Positions 1-12,100 are shown, numbered from the stretch's first letter. The stretch: DNA of 58,972 nt from Xenorhabdus yunnanensis (GCF_028598805.1 NZ_JAQRFI010000030.1:1-58972); one strand, 5' to 3'. The notes: generated by a model from the letters alone, not told the origin. Program-made: numbers and translations.

Positions 1-369
1 CCCGTAACGTTGCAGCCAGTTTTGCAACGTTTGGTTAGCTTCACTGACCGCCAGGCCGCGCAACTGGTTTTTGGTACTCTCGACAAGATTGCCGCTTTTC
101 AGCATCCCCGCCGCACGGGAAGCGGCCCCTGCCAGCCAGCGTTCCGTCTCGTTTGCCGGTGTTTCAGGCACAGAAGCCTGCCGCAAACTCTCTGCCAGCA
201 ATTTATGGGATAAAGATTGGGGCCCCTCCATTTCATCGCCCACTGCCAGTGCGGGCGTAAAAGCGCCGACCACAGGAAAAGCGGCCTGAGCAAAAATAGT
301 CATCCGCGCCACCCGCTTAAGGCGATGGCGTTGCTTATCTGTCCACGGCTTGTTTTGTTTCTTTAGCAT
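1..369 (-). CDS. Inverse autotransporter (invasin/intimin-like adhesin), N-terminal 123 residues, runs off the left edge
   Basis: Reading leftward from an ATG at 369, the frame stays open for 123 codons to the window edge. Residues 1-42 are a long, basic signal peptide starting MLKKQNKPWTDKQ and ending in a hydrophobic stretch with an AxA-type cleavage site near ALA/VGD. Residues 43-123 are the helical linker that precedes the beta-barrel of inverse autotransporters (…GAASRAAGMLKSGNL…, …NQTLQNWLQRYG). Proteins of this family insert a barrel in the outer membrane and display Ig-like domains that bind host cells or matrix; those parts lie outside the window. An AAGG Shine-Dalgarno sits 9 nt before the ATG. 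The 125-bp leader ends at the left inverted repeat of an inversion switch (495-812), so phase-variable transcription is expected. Assignment to the superfamily is fairly sure; the exact adhesin class cannot be told from this fragment. Confidence 0.8.
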   Translation of the reverse strand, partial: MLKKQNKPWTDKQRHRLKRVARMTIFAQAAFPVVGAFTPALAVGDEMEGPQSLSHKLLAESLRQASVPETPANETERWLAGAASRAAGMLKSGNLVESTKNQLRGLAVSEANQTLQNWLQRYG

Positions 370-494
370 AGTTATCAACCTTCAGAATCAACACGATCTC
401 CATCAGGCGTAACCAAACGCCGATGCCATTGACTCATCCCAGAACGGTGTTGCTATCCCCATGTTGTTACTCACATATTGTTATTTACACGGTG

Positions 495-524
495 AGTTGA
501 CATTTAGAACCAAACTGTCAACTG
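495..524. repeat. Left inverted repeat (IRL) of a DNA inversion switch
   Basis: This 30-bp sequence is an exact inverted copy of 783-812. It is itself an imperfect palindrome: arms AGTTGACA and TGTCAACT, extendable to 11 bp with one mismatch, flank a short asymmetric core. That is the layout of a tyrosine-recombinase crossover site. It lies in the leader of the invasin-like gene, 126 bp from its start codon. Confidence 0.9.
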
Positions 525-782
525 AGGATTTTTTACCTGAAAATGACGATATTTAAGTCAAATAAACCTGCTTAAACAAACATTTAAGGTAATTAATCTT
601 TCGTATTTGAGTGGTATGTAAAGTTGAAAAAATGCATAGGGAGAGAGGAAAAAATATTATGGGCGACAAAAGAGGAATAGGCTTAAAAAAGATAATTTAT
701 TAATTATTTAATATCAGCGTATTACACAATTTTTGGCTGATAATAAAAAAATGGACTAACTTTAAAATGGGTTCAATTAATG
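525..782. promoter_or_regulatory. Invertible DNA segment (fimS-like phase switch) between IRL and IRR
   Basis: These 258 AT-rich base pairs are bounded by perfect 30-bp inverted repeats and adjoin a FimE-like recombinase gene. The order is recombinase, switch, adhesin, all on the minus strand, matching fimE-fimS-fimA. By analogy the segment should carry a promoter that faces the adhesin in only one orientation. I see only weak candidates: an extended -10-like TGGTATGTA reading rightward near 615, and TTGTTT-17-TTAAAT reading leftward near 580. I cannot say which orientation is ON. The segment also contains the last 27 codons of the recombinase in the present orientation and, read from the other end, a 10-codon alternative ending. 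Confidence 0.75.
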
Positions 783-1419
783 CAGTTGACAGTTTGGTTC
801 TAAATGTCAACTGTTTTCGTTTCCCTTTGCCATCCCATATCGTCTCAAACCGCCCTGCATTACTCGCCGTATAGCGCACTGTGTGGCGAATATTACGATG
901 CCCTAAATAGTCCTGAATCAAGCGTGTATCCACCCCATTATCAGCCAGTGCATAACCACAAGCATGTCTTAACATGTGCGGATTCGCGCAAATCGACAAT
1001 TTTGCCTTTAAGCTGGTCTGTCGGATGATCTTATAGACCTGCTGACGTGACAGACGCTGACCATCCCGGGACAAAAATAACCAGTCAGGTTGCTCATTGC
1101 CGATTTGCTGCCCATCCCATAATTCCGATTTCTTCGGTAAATACTTCGAACGTTCAGCCAGCCACTGACGTATTAATTGAACTTCACGGAATACCATCGG
1201 ATGAACGGTAGAAAAACCATTTTTCAATCGTTGAACCCGCAAACTTTTTCCTTCCAAGTCAACATCAGAAATTCTCAAACTTAATAATTCGGATACACGA
1301 AATCCATGAATAAATCCCATAAACATCATGCAGATATTACGAGCGGCATGAGCATGTTTATTTAATTCATTAAGTAATAATTCAATCTCAGTCTGAGTCA
1401 GATACTTGCGTTTTAACAT
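700..1419 (-). CDS. FimE/FimB-type tyrosine recombinase with an orientation-dependent C-terminus
   Basis: Site-specific recombinase that should invert the adjacent segment through a covalent 3'-phosphotyrosine intermediate. Counted from ATG 1419, the catalytic residues are Arg41 (HGFRVSELL), Lys66 (RLKNG), His148-x-x-Arg151 (HMLRH), His174 (LGHRNIRHT) and nucleophile Tyr183 (VRYTASNA). Similarity to FimE/FimB is very close through TASNAGRF. The frame is also open from ATG 1485, but 1419 has a good Shine-Dalgarno (CTGGAG, 9-10 nt upstream) and matches the FimE start, so I chose it. FimE has about 200 residues; this protein has 239. Residues 203-212 come from IRR and 213-239 from inside the invertible segment. 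After inversion the frame would instead read EDFLPENDDI and stop, giving 222 residues. The gene is transcribed toward the switch and the adhesin. Confidence 0.9.
   Translation of the reverse strand: MLKRKYLTQTEIELLLNELNKHAHAARNICMMFMGFIHGFRVSELLSLRISDVDLEGKSLRVQRLKNGFSTVHPMVFREVQLIRQWLAERSKYLPKKSELWDGQQIGNEQPDWLFLSRDGQRLSRQQVYKIIRQTSLKAKLSICANPHMLRHACGYALADNGVDTRLIQDYLGHRNIRHTVRYTASNAGRFETIWDGKGKRKQLTFRTKLSTALIEPILKLVHFFIISQKLCNTLILNN
783..812. repeat. Right inverted repeat (IRR), inside the recombinase coding sequence
   Basis: Exact inverted partner of 495-524. It is translated as part of the recombinase (residues 203-212, counted from the 1419 start), just after the point where FimE-type proteins normally end. 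Recombination here joins the fixed part of the gene to either of two 3' ends. Confidence 0.9.
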
Positions 1420-1768
1420 GGTCTTTATCTCCAGATGATAATTAGAAAAGAAGTCATGAAGGATACCTGAATTATTCTTGCTCATTATTTGTAGACTGCA
1501 ATGTTAACGACAAAATAATTTGGTGCTTTTCTGGAAAAAGACTCTGAAATAAAAAATATTATTTACCTTTTTTCCTAATATTTATCATTACTGTATCGTT
1601 TCAGTTAATAAGTAAAAATAAATATTTTTATATTCCAGAAAATATTTTCCTTTTTACAAGAGGAGGAAACATCATAAATATGAGGAAAAGTTTAGATCAA
1701 AAATTGACAGAAACATTTTTATGAACAATAAATGTCTCTATCATAGAAAAATTAGAAAAATAAAAGAA

Positions 1769-2059
1769 TTAGATGGATGTACACCCACCATCCAATAAAG
1801 CTTGTTCATTACAGCGACGACCATTCGCCAATTGGCAAACAGGAATATGACGCCCATTCAATTGTTTGGTTAATGCTGGAATTCCTCCCGCATCAGAACA
1901 ACTGTCACTGGCATCTTTACTCAAGTTAATGCCCAAATCAGAATATTGATAATGTTTATGACGGTTTGATAAAGCACCCGCCTGATGCCCGCTGCAACCT
2001 ACCAATATAGCTCCAGCCAGTAACAGATTGCTAAGAATAATGCCTCGCTTTAACAGCAT
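1769..2059 (-). CDS. Small DUF333-family lipoprotein
   Basis: A 96-residue protein with a lipoprotein signal peptide: basic start MLLKRG, a hydrophobic stretch, and lipobox LVGC with Cys22 as the lipidated residue. The next residue is Ser, which favours outer-membrane sorting. The C-terminal half (SDSCSDAGGIPAL … VCQLANGRRCNEQALL) matches the short DUF333 domain of enteric proteins sometimes labelled putative hemolysin; no activity is established for that family. Four cysteines in the mature part could form disulfides. The start is supported by CAGGAG 7 nt upstream. A TATAAA-like -10 reads leftward at 2131-2126. It stands alone between the recombinase and the NRPS genes, with no visible link to either. 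Confidence 0.75.
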   Translation of the reverse strand: MLLKRGIILSNLLLAGAILVGCSGHQAGALSNRHKHYQYSDLGINLSKDASDSCSDAGGIPALTKQLNGRHIPVCQLANGRRCNEQALLDGGCTSI

Positions 2060-2511
2060 ATTTTCTCCTGATTATTAATGACGAACGATATATAAATCAG
2101 CACCCTGCATTTTTTAGAATGCAAATTTATAAGATAGACCACTTTTTCCCAAAAAACTGGTTAACATATCACAAGTTGAAATGCAATGCTTTAACGAAAT
2201 GAAGTGTTTTCTATCATTATTAACACCAAATTATATAACTATGAAAGCAACACTTTATATTTTTATTTTATTGCGTTTATTAGAGTAATGATTTTTATAA
2301 TCAGATTTATTGTATTCAACAATAAAATACTCCAATTAAAATCAAAATCGAACAATACATTGATTTACCTACATGCTTCAACAATACCGCCACTCATTAC
2401 AATCAACACGACCACCTCCAATAAATTTAATTAAAATACTTTTTTCAACTAATAAAAAATATTACAATCCATTGATAAAATGACTCAAAGGAACTATTTA
2501 TTTCAATATAA

Positions 2512-2530
2512 AAATGATTCAGAATCATTT
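2512..2530. promoter_or_regulatory. Perfect 19-bp palindrome, possible operator
   Basis: AAATGATTC and GAATCATTT are separated by one A. The stem is AT-rich and is followed by no T-run, so an operator for a dimeric regulator is as likely as a weak terminator. It lies about 580 bp before the NRPS start. Confidence 0.35.
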
Positions 2531-3095
2531 ATTTTAAATAAAAACAACATGATAGAATTTTAAAAATTGGAAAATAACCATAAAGAGACTTAACTATACC
2601 ACCTTGCATCCATGAGCAATAAAAAACACATCCATATTAAATAAAAAATAATATAGACTTAAACACAATTGATAACCACTATTACAGTTCAAAGAGATAT
2701 AAGTATGACTATTTAATCGCAACCATGGAATAATGAGTAATAAATAATGATCGTTACTGAAAATAAAAACAAACTGAATAAAAGAAGGCAGGTGACAAGG
2801 ATGTAGACTTAAATATATTAAAAGTAAAACTTTAACCATTGGCCAAAGAATATTAACTACTTTGCATAAGGAAGAATGCTGAAAGGTTGCGAGATTAGCT
2901 GTAATGACACTATGATAGATAATGCCAGAACCTATTAAATAAAATAGCAAGTTGATATTAAAAACTATAAAGAAGAAGACATAAGGCATTGAGTTATGTT
3001 AATGCCGAAACATAAACAAATTAAGGTTAGGCAAATACTGAAATCTACTCATCTGTAGCAAAAATTACAAATAACTTGTAAACGGAATGCATTCA

Positions 3096-3101
3096 TATAA
3101 T
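3096..3101 (+). promoter_or_regulatory. Candidate -10 box (TATAAT) just upstream of the NRPS start
   Basis: A perfect TATAAT ends 5 nt before ATG 3107. No good -35 lies at 16-18 bp. If it is used, transcription would begin at or just after the ATG. Translation would then be leaderless or start at TTG 3128 (codon 8), which follows TGAAGG by 4 nt. ATG 3107 has no visible Shine-Dalgarno. Confidence 0.3.
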
Positions 3102-3106
3102 TTATT

Positions 3107-6100
3107 ATGATAACACCTGAAGGTTCGTTGAATTCGAACTTATATAACCTTCACCCCTCTCAAGAGGATGTATTTAACGAGCAAGCCCTCCATGGAAACA
3201 TTCCACAGCATAACTTAGGCTGGTATACCTTGATGGAAGGAGAGGTTGATATAGTCATCTTACAACAAGCGTGGAGATTACTACATCAACATGTTGATAT
3301 ACTAAGGTTGCATATATCTGTTAATTCGGATAATAAAGCAATCCAATATATTCAAAATCAGAGTGTTCCTGAATCAGTTATATTCCATGATTTTGCAACT
3401 CAGCCTGACCCTGAAAAAAAAGCAAAGCTGTGGATGCAACAACAGATAGATCAGCCTATAAATTTCCCCAATGAAACTTTATACCAAGCTTCATTAATTC
3501 GTATTACTGGTGAACGATATTATTTTTTCACTAAATTCCATCATATTATCATTGATGGAGTCGGTTTGTTCCGATTCCATGAATATACCCATAAGTTGTA
3601 TGCATGTCTGAAAAATGGAACACCAATAGTTTGGTTATCAGAAATTCCGCAATATTTAGATACAATAGAGAAATCGAAAGATTATCTTAACTCTCCTCAT
3701 TACGAAAAAGATAAAAACCACTGGCATTCTTTTTTAACAAAAAACGACATACATCAATTAACGCCTTATTATCAAAATAGTGGCTCTGGTAACGATACTT
3801 GTATATTGCCTTTTTCAATGAAAGCAGCTTTGCGTGATTTTTGTGAAGAAAATAAAACGAATATTCTTTCTGTCTTTTCAGGCTTGGTCATGATGATGAT
3901 GTCAGAGCTGACAGGACAACAAGAATTAACGTTTAATACCATCACACATGGAAGAAAGACAAAATTAGAGAAATATATTGTGGGAATGCAGGCAAATTTG
4001 TATCCGGTACATTGCCATGTTTCTAACTCAGTCAGTGTAATTGAACAGATTAAATTAATAGAGTTAGCATTAAAAGAGAGCTTTCACCACGGTCAATTTC
4101 CTCATTCTCACCTGATTAGAATAGCTAATAACCATGGAATTGCTTTACCCAATATATTTATATTGTATGAAAGGCTTTCAGAATCAGCATCTGAAATCAA
4201 CCAAGCACAGCATTATTTTATAGAAGGAATATTTGATACTGATCCTATCCTTTTTCGATTGAAAGACTTTGGATATGATCAGGAGTTAATGATAACGATA
4301 AATTATTTACAGGCATATTTTAGTGAGCAAGAGATAAAAAAAATACTTGAACGATTGCCAAACTTATTGACTACTTTGCTTAACTCTCCTTCTTTATTAG
4401 TCAGTGAATTACCTATTTTATTAGAAGAAGAACTCCACACTCTACTGCACAGCTGGAACCAAAACGATGTCCCCTACCCGCAGGATCAAATTTTGCAACA
4501 GCAGTTTGAGACTCAGGCAGCAGCTACTCCAGATAATGTGGCGTTGATATTTGAAGAGGAAACTCTGACTTATCGCCAGCTTAACGAACAGGCAAACCAG
4601 CTCGCCGTTGTGATACGTGAACACTGTCAGCAGCAGTGTAAAGCACCAATGCAAGCGGACACACCAATAGCCCTCTATCTCGACCGTAGTCTGGAGATGG
4701 TGGTTAGTATTTTGGCGGTACTGAAAGCCGGCGGTGCCTATGTGCCGATTTCCCCGGAATATCCACCGGAGCGGGTTCAGTTTATTCTGGAAGACACCGG
4801 AAGCCCGTGCGTGCTGACTCAGCAACGACATCTGACGGCGTTGGAGAAATGTACGCACACTTTATCAAGTCAACCGGCACTGATAGCCGCAGATGACAGC
4901 ACAGTAACCCAAAACCAATCAGTGGAAAATTTGGTGCCGGTGAACACAAGTACTGATCTGGCATATATTATCTATACCTCCGGAACAACCGGTCAGCCGA
5001 AAGGCGTGGAGTTGACCCATCGAAACGTCATCAATCACCTAAGTTGGATGCAATCCGAATATCCATTAAGTGCGTCGGATAAAGTCCTGCAACAAATCCC
5101 TTATACCTTTGATGCCTCAGTCTGGGAACTAATCGCAGCTAACTGGTTCGGTGCCAGTATCGTGATAGCCTCACCGGATATTCATAAACAGCCCGAGACT
5201 TTGTATCAACTGATACAAAAAACTGGCGTGACAGTGGTGCAATTTGTCCCGTCCATGTTAGGTGCCTTTTGCCAAATAGTGCGGGATTTAGGACAGCAGT
5301 TGCCCGGCACTATCCGTTATGTTCTGTGTGGCGGAGAAGCCTTGACGATGTCCCATGTCAATGCGTTCAGAGCCATAAATAGTAATTCGAGTACCTTAAT
5401 TAACCTCTATGGCCCCACAGAAACGACAAATGATATTACTCATTTTGATGTAGTTGATGAATTTAGTGGCAATGTTCCCATCGGCAAGGCGCATCATAAT
5501 ACCCGTCTGTATGTCGTTAATAATTACGGAAAACTATCTCCTATAGGTGCCCCCGGAGAGTTGTATATCGGTGGTGCCAGCCTGGCACGAGGATATTGGA
5601 ACCGTCCGGAACTGACTGCCGAGCGTTTTGTGGAAAACCCGTTTGCCACAGACGAAGATAAGGCCAAAGGCTACACCCGCCTGTATAAAACCGGCGATCA
5701 GGTGCGCTGGCTGCCGGACGGCAACCTTGAGTATCTGGGACGCAATGATTTTCAGGTCAAAATCCGTGGTTACCGCATTGAACTGGGGGAAATTGAAACG
5801 GCATTGTCCTCTCATCCTCAAGTGAAACAGGCAGTGGTGATTGACCGGGAGCATGCAGGCCATAAAGCACTGGCGGCTTATCTGGTCACAGATGAAGCCC
5901 TGACCAATGACATTCTGATGGAACATCTCTTAACCCGCCTGCCGGAATATATGATCCCTGCCAGCTTTACCCGCATTGATGCTATTCCCCTGACCATCAA
6001 CGGCAAGCTCGACCGTCATGCTTTGCCAACTCCCGTATGGGAAGATCAGGATCGTTATGTGGCGCCACGTACTGAGTTGGAAACCCAGTTGTGCGCGCTA

Positions 6101-9100
6101 TGGCAAGATGTCTTGGGGTTAGAACGGATTGGCATTGAGGATAACTTCTTCCGTATCGGTGGCGATTCGATTATCGGCATCCGGTTAGTTTCTAAACTGC
6201 GGCAGATAGGTTTCTCCCTTCAGGTCAAATCGATTTTTGAGGCACCAACGGTGTCACGCTTGGCACAATTGCTGACTCAAACCTCATCCTCGGTCACCGT
6301 GGTTGCAGAGCAGGGATTATTGAGTGGAGAGTTTGGCTTGCTGCCTATTCAGCAAGATTTCTTCAACCAGAATCTGCCGTGTCCGCACCATTGGAATCAG
6401 GCGTTTATGTTCCAGATTCCCGGAAATATCAAACATGCAGATATTGCACAGGCTCTGATAAAGCTGGTCGAACGGCATGATATGCTACGTGCCCATTTTG
6501 TCTCCACAGAGCAGGGTTATCGTCAGTGTTATCCCACAGAAATGCCGTCTTGGCTGCCTATATTACTGCATTGTGATATTAGCGAGTTGGATGATACTGA
6601 ACGACACCAGCAACTGACCCAATGGCAGAGTAACTTTGATTATTGTGCGGGGCCTTTATGGCAAACCGCTCATCTGACCGGATACGCCGACGGCAGCGCC
6701 CGGTTATTCTTTGCATTTCACCACCTGATTATTGACGCGGTATCGTGGCGAATTATTGTTGAAGATATGCGTCTGCTGCTACATATGCATCTGCCATTAC
6801 AAGGAACAACGCTGCCAGCGAAGACCAGCAGTTATCGCCAATGGGTCGCTGCTGTCCAGAGCTATGCTGGACAACAGCAAGACGAAGTACCCTACTGGCA
6901 GAACGTAATGACAGGGAAAGAAACTTATCCGGCAATGGGTGAAATCACTCCGTATCAGCTAAGTTTCTCGGCTGAACTGACCGATACACTACTGCGTGAA
7001 GCCAATTCAGGTTATCACACTGAAATTAACGATTTACTGCTCAGTGCTCTCACTCTGGCATTGCAGACAACCTTCTCCCGACCGGTGAACCCGATTATTC
7101 TTGAGGGGCATGGACGAGAAACCATCGACAGCACGCTGGATGTCTCCGAAACCGTTGGCTGGTTTACAACAATCTACCCTGTTCGTCTGGCAATGCAGGC
7201 CGATATTGCGAAAACCATTATTCATACCAAAGAAATGCTCCGCGCTGTACCCAATAGAGGCATTGGCTACGGAGCCTTACATCAGGCCGGATACCTGACC
7301 GGAGATTTGCCACCCATCAGCTTTAACTATCTTGGTCAATTGGGCGCTGAGGCCGGACAATCCGGCCATCAGGACTGGGCACTCACCTACGATGACTGTG
7401 GTTTGCTGATAGCCGGGGAGAATGGTAGCCCTTTACTGCTGGATATCAATGGGGCAGTTCAGGCAGGAAGATTGCAATTCAGTGTATTGTCTCGCTTGCC
7501 ATCAGCCCAGACACAAATGTTTATCACGGCTTTTGAGCAAGCCCTCAATGATGTTATCGCTGCCGGCCAGAAACAGGCTCAATTGGGCGGGATCAAAACA
7601 CCCAGTGATTATGAGTTTAAAACAGTTTCAATTGAACGCTTAAATCGTTTGCAACAAAGCCATCAGGTGGAAAATCTATACCCTGCCACCAGTTTGCAGC
7701 AGGGATTTATTTATCATCATCTGGTTCAGCCACAAGATGATGCCTATCGCGTGCAGATGTTGTTGGATTATTACACCCAACTCGACCTTGCCGCCTATCA
7801 GCAAGCCTGGTCACTGGCCTCATTACGTTTCCCCATCCTCAGAACGGCATTTGATTGGGAAGGAGAAATTTTGCAGGTTGTGACTGCGGGAGCCAGTATT
7901 AGCTCGGCGAATGTCAAGATTGAAGATATCAGTCAATTACCCGAAGAAGCACGGGACAACGCGATTACAGTGATCCAACAACATGACCGTACCCTGCCTT
8001 TTGATTTGAGTCAGCCCGGTTTAACCCGTTTGACTTTCATCAGGCAACATGAACGGCTGGTAACGGTGCTGATCACCCAGCATCACTGCATTGCTGATGG
8101 CTGGAGTGGCCCGATTTTATTGCAGGCTGTACATGAGTATTACAACGAATTGGTAAAGGGGCGAGTGCCTCAGATTGTGGTGGAACAGACTTATCTGGCA
8201 ACCCTGCAATATCATCTGGATCATCAGGCTGAATCAGAAGCCTATTGGGCAGAACGTAAAACACGATTCCAAGGTGCCAATGATCTGTCTGCCCTGTTAA
8301 GTCATCACGTTGACCTGACGCAAATAAAAACCGTTGAAAAACCGGCCGAACAGATGCTCACTGTACAAGGAGGCGCTTATGAGCAGCTTAAGAATATGTG
8401 TCGGACGCAAGGCGTAACCCTGAATGTGGTACTGCAATTTGCCTGGCATAAATTACTGCTCAGTTACACCGGAGATGAACAAACTATTGTCGGCACCACC
8501 GTATCCGGGCGTGATGTACCAGTAGAAGGTATTGAGTCCAGTGTCGGCCTGTATATCAATACCCTGCCGTTGACAGTGCAGTGGGACAAGACAAACAGTA
8601 TTATCAGCGTCTTACAAGACATACAGCTAGATATCGCCGCACTCAACAGCCACAGTGCCGTCTCACTCTCCAGCCTGCAATCCGGCGGGGAACGGTTATT
8701 CTATAGCCTGTTGGTCTTTGAAAATTACCCTGTCCCCGTCGTGAACGAAAACAAGGAAGGTGTCGAAAATACCCTGACATTCCGCCGGTCCATTGAAAAA
8801 GTGGATTATCCGGTGTCACTGATGGCCTATGAACAGGATCATAGTTTAAGAATAAAACTGAGTTATGGTGAAGACTGGCTGACGGATAAACAGGTACAGC
8901 GCTTGCTCAGTCAGCTTGAACGCATTCTGCACACCGTAGCCTGTGATCCACACCAGCCACATGCGTCAATCATGTTCCTCAGTGAGGGTGAGCGCCAGAC
9001 CCTGCTGCACACCTGGAACCAGACCGATGCCCTCTACCCGCAGGATAAAACCCTGCAACAACTGTTTGAAGCCCAAGTGGAAAGGACACCGGATAATGTG

Positions 9101-12100
9101 GCGCTGGTATTTGAAGGCGAAACGCTGACCTATCGCCAGCTCAACCAACAGGCGAACCAGCTGGCTGGTGTGATCCGCGAACGTTGTCAGCAATATCATG
9201 CTGCCCCCCTGCAAGCCGATACCCCGATAGCCCTTTATCTCGACCGCAGTCTGGATATGGTTATCAGTATGTTGGCGGTACTGAAAGCCGGCGGCGCTTA
9301 TGTGCCCATTTCACCGGAATACCCATCGGAGCGAGTGCAGTTTATTCTGGCTGATACCGCCGCTCCTTGTATCGTGACCCAGCAACGGCACTGTACGGCA
9401 CTGACAGCATACACCCGAACATTCGCTGAACAGCCAGCACGGATACAACCTACACTGATAGCGGCGGATGACCAGACTATCACCGCAGGCCAGCCCGTGG
9501 AAAATCCGGCACCGATAAATAAACCGACCGATTTGGCCTATATCATCTATACCTCCGGAACCACCGGTCACCCCAAAGGCGTCATGATTGAACATAAAAA
9601 TGCGGCTCATCTGATGGCGGCACAGGCAGAACTGTTTGATGTGGCAAAGAGAAAAAAAGCCTTGATGTTTGCCGCTTATGTCTTTGATGCTTCGGTTTCC
9701 GAATTATTCCTCAGTTTACTGCATGGCCTGACGGTTTACATTTGCAGTGAAACAGAACGCAATGCCCCTGCGGTTGCCGCACTCATTCAGCGAGAAGGCA
9801 TTGAAATGGTCACTTTACCGCCTGCTATGCTGAAACTATTAATTGGCACTGAGTTACCCTCCCTGCAATTATTGGTGACCGCGGGCGAATCGCCTTCCTT
9901 AGATTTTCTTGAATATTTCAGCCAGCACAGCGATGTCCTGAATGCTTACGGCCCGACAGAAGTTACCGTTTGTGCGACCGGGAAGCGGTATCAGCACGGG
10001 GATATTGCAACAAATATTGGCAGGGCCATTAATAACGCCCGTCTTTATGTTTTTGATGGTCACGGCAACCTGTCGCCTATCGGGACACCGGGAGAGCTGT
10101 ATATCGGCGGAGCCGGACTGGCGCGGGGCTATTTGAACCGGCCTGAACTGACTGCCGAACGTTTTGTGGCAAACCCTTTTGCCCGCGCCGAAGACAAGGC
10201 CAAAGGCTACACCCGCCTGTACAAAACCGGTGACTTAGTCCGCTGGCAACCGGATGGCACTCTGGAATATCTGGGACGCAACGACTTTCAGGTCAAAATC
10301 CGCGGTTACCGCATTGAGCCAGGAGAAATCGAAAGTGTCCTGACTTCCCATCCGCAGGTAAAACAAGCAGTGGTGATTGACCGCGAGCACAACGGGAATC
10401 AAGTGTTGGTTGCCTATCTGGTCACAGACGAAGAACTGTCCGATAAAACTCTGGTTGAACATCTCTCTACCCGTCTGCCGGAATATATGTTACCTGCCAG
10501 CTTTACCCGCATTGAATCCGTGCCACTGACCCTGAATGGCAAACTGGATCGCCGCGCCCTGCCGGAGCCGGTATGGGGAAACCGGAACAATTATGTCGCT
10601 CCCCGCAATGCGCTGGAAACCCGGCTATGTGCGATTTGGCAGGAAGTATTGGGGCTGGAGCGAGTGGGTATTGAAGATAATTTTTTCCGCATTGGTGGTA
10701 ACTCCCTGACCGCAATTAAACTGACGGCAGCTATTCGTCGAATTCTGACAATGGAAGTATCACTGACGCAATTGTTTGAGCTGAAAACCATCGCTGGTTT
10801 GGTGACCCGCATAGGACAGCAAGCCTATACGATCATCCCCCACCTCGGGCTAGATCGCTATCCTTTATCGTTTGCCCAAGAGCGAATGCTGTTTATCGAA
10901 CAGTTTGAACAAGGCACCTATGCCTACCATATCCCTTATCTGGTTCAACTGGATAACGACGCTTGTCTGCCATTGTTAGAAACTGCCATTAACCAACTGG
11001 TTGAACGCCATTCTGTGATGAAAATGGTGTACCCAAGTCCAAGTAATGATGCAGGACAGATCCACCAACAGATGTTGAATAGGAATTTGGTTATCGAATC
11101 AAGGACATCGCATTGCGAAGATATCGACACGCTTCTGAACACGGTTGGTGCTGAGATAACCACGCCATTCAATCTGACCACCGAACCAAGCCTGCGCCTG
11201 TGTCACTATCAGGTTGCCGATAGGCATTATTTATTAATGCTGTGGCACCATATCGCCATTGATGGCTGGTCCATTGATATTTTTCTGGGTGAACTGGCAG
11301 AGATTTATCATTCCTTGTTAGAAGACCGTAACAGCCAACTGCCTCCTCTGGACATCACTTATGGCGACTATGCTGCATGGCAGAGAGAGTATTTACAGGG
11401 TGATGAGCGGGAACGCCAGCTTACCTACTGGCGACAGACTTTAGCCAGCTACGAAGCTCTGGCTTTGCCAACAGACCATCCCAGACCGGTACAAGTGAGC
11501 TATCAAGGACGGGATTTCAATTTTATGCTGGACGCAACGCTATCTGAGCAATTAAGAGCACTGGCACAAAATCAGGAAACTACCCTGTATACTGTGCTGC
11601 TCAGTGGCTTTTATGTCATGCTGGCAAAATTGTCCGGACAAAATGATATCGTATTGGGTACGCCTACCGATAACCGCCACCATGCCCAAACTCAGTCCCT
11701 GATCGGTATGTTTGTCAACTCACTGGTCTTGCGGGCACAGTTTGAGCAGACGATCAGCGTGACAACCCTGATTAAACAAACCCATAAGTTGATTGCCGAA
11801 GCCAAAGCCCATCAGGACATGCCGTTTGAACATTTGGTTGAAGCACTGGAAATTGAACGAGACACCTCCCGTCACCCGATTTTTCAGGTGATGTTCAGCC
11901 TGCAAAATTTTGGGGAGAACCTGCCAAACAGGGTCAGTCTGCCATTTAGTCCGGTTGCACTGGATGAGTTCCTAAACAGTCCCGCCAAATTTGACCTGAG
12001 CCTGCTTCTTTCTGATGAACAAGCCAACATTACGGGTTGCCTGAATTACGCAACCAGCCTGTTCGACGAAGCAACCATCGTGCGACTGGCGGGTATCTAT

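Larger units (their letters stand above)
2060..3106. other. AT-rich intergenic region upstream of the NRPS operon
   Basis: About 1 kb of strongly AT-rich DNA. The open frames here (76 codons on + at 2204, 131 codons on - at 2989) have no Shine-Dalgarno, biased hydrophobic and Asn/Ile composition, and resemble nothing I know, so I do not call them genes. It contains a perfect palindrome at 2512-2530 and a TATAAT at 3096-3101 close to the NRPS start. It probably holds the NRPS promoter and regulatory sites. Confidence 0.6.

Noticed and set aside
495-812. The 30-bp inverted repeats as ends of an insertion sequence or MITE
   Set aside because: No target-site duplication, no transposase, the right copy lies inside a recombinase gene, and each repeat has the two-arm layout of a tyrosine-recombinase site.
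2594-2989. A 131-codon minus-strand frame and the 76-codon plus frame at 2204 as genes
   Set aside because: Extremely AT-rich DNA where long frames with this composition arise easily; no ribosome-binding site and no recognisable family.
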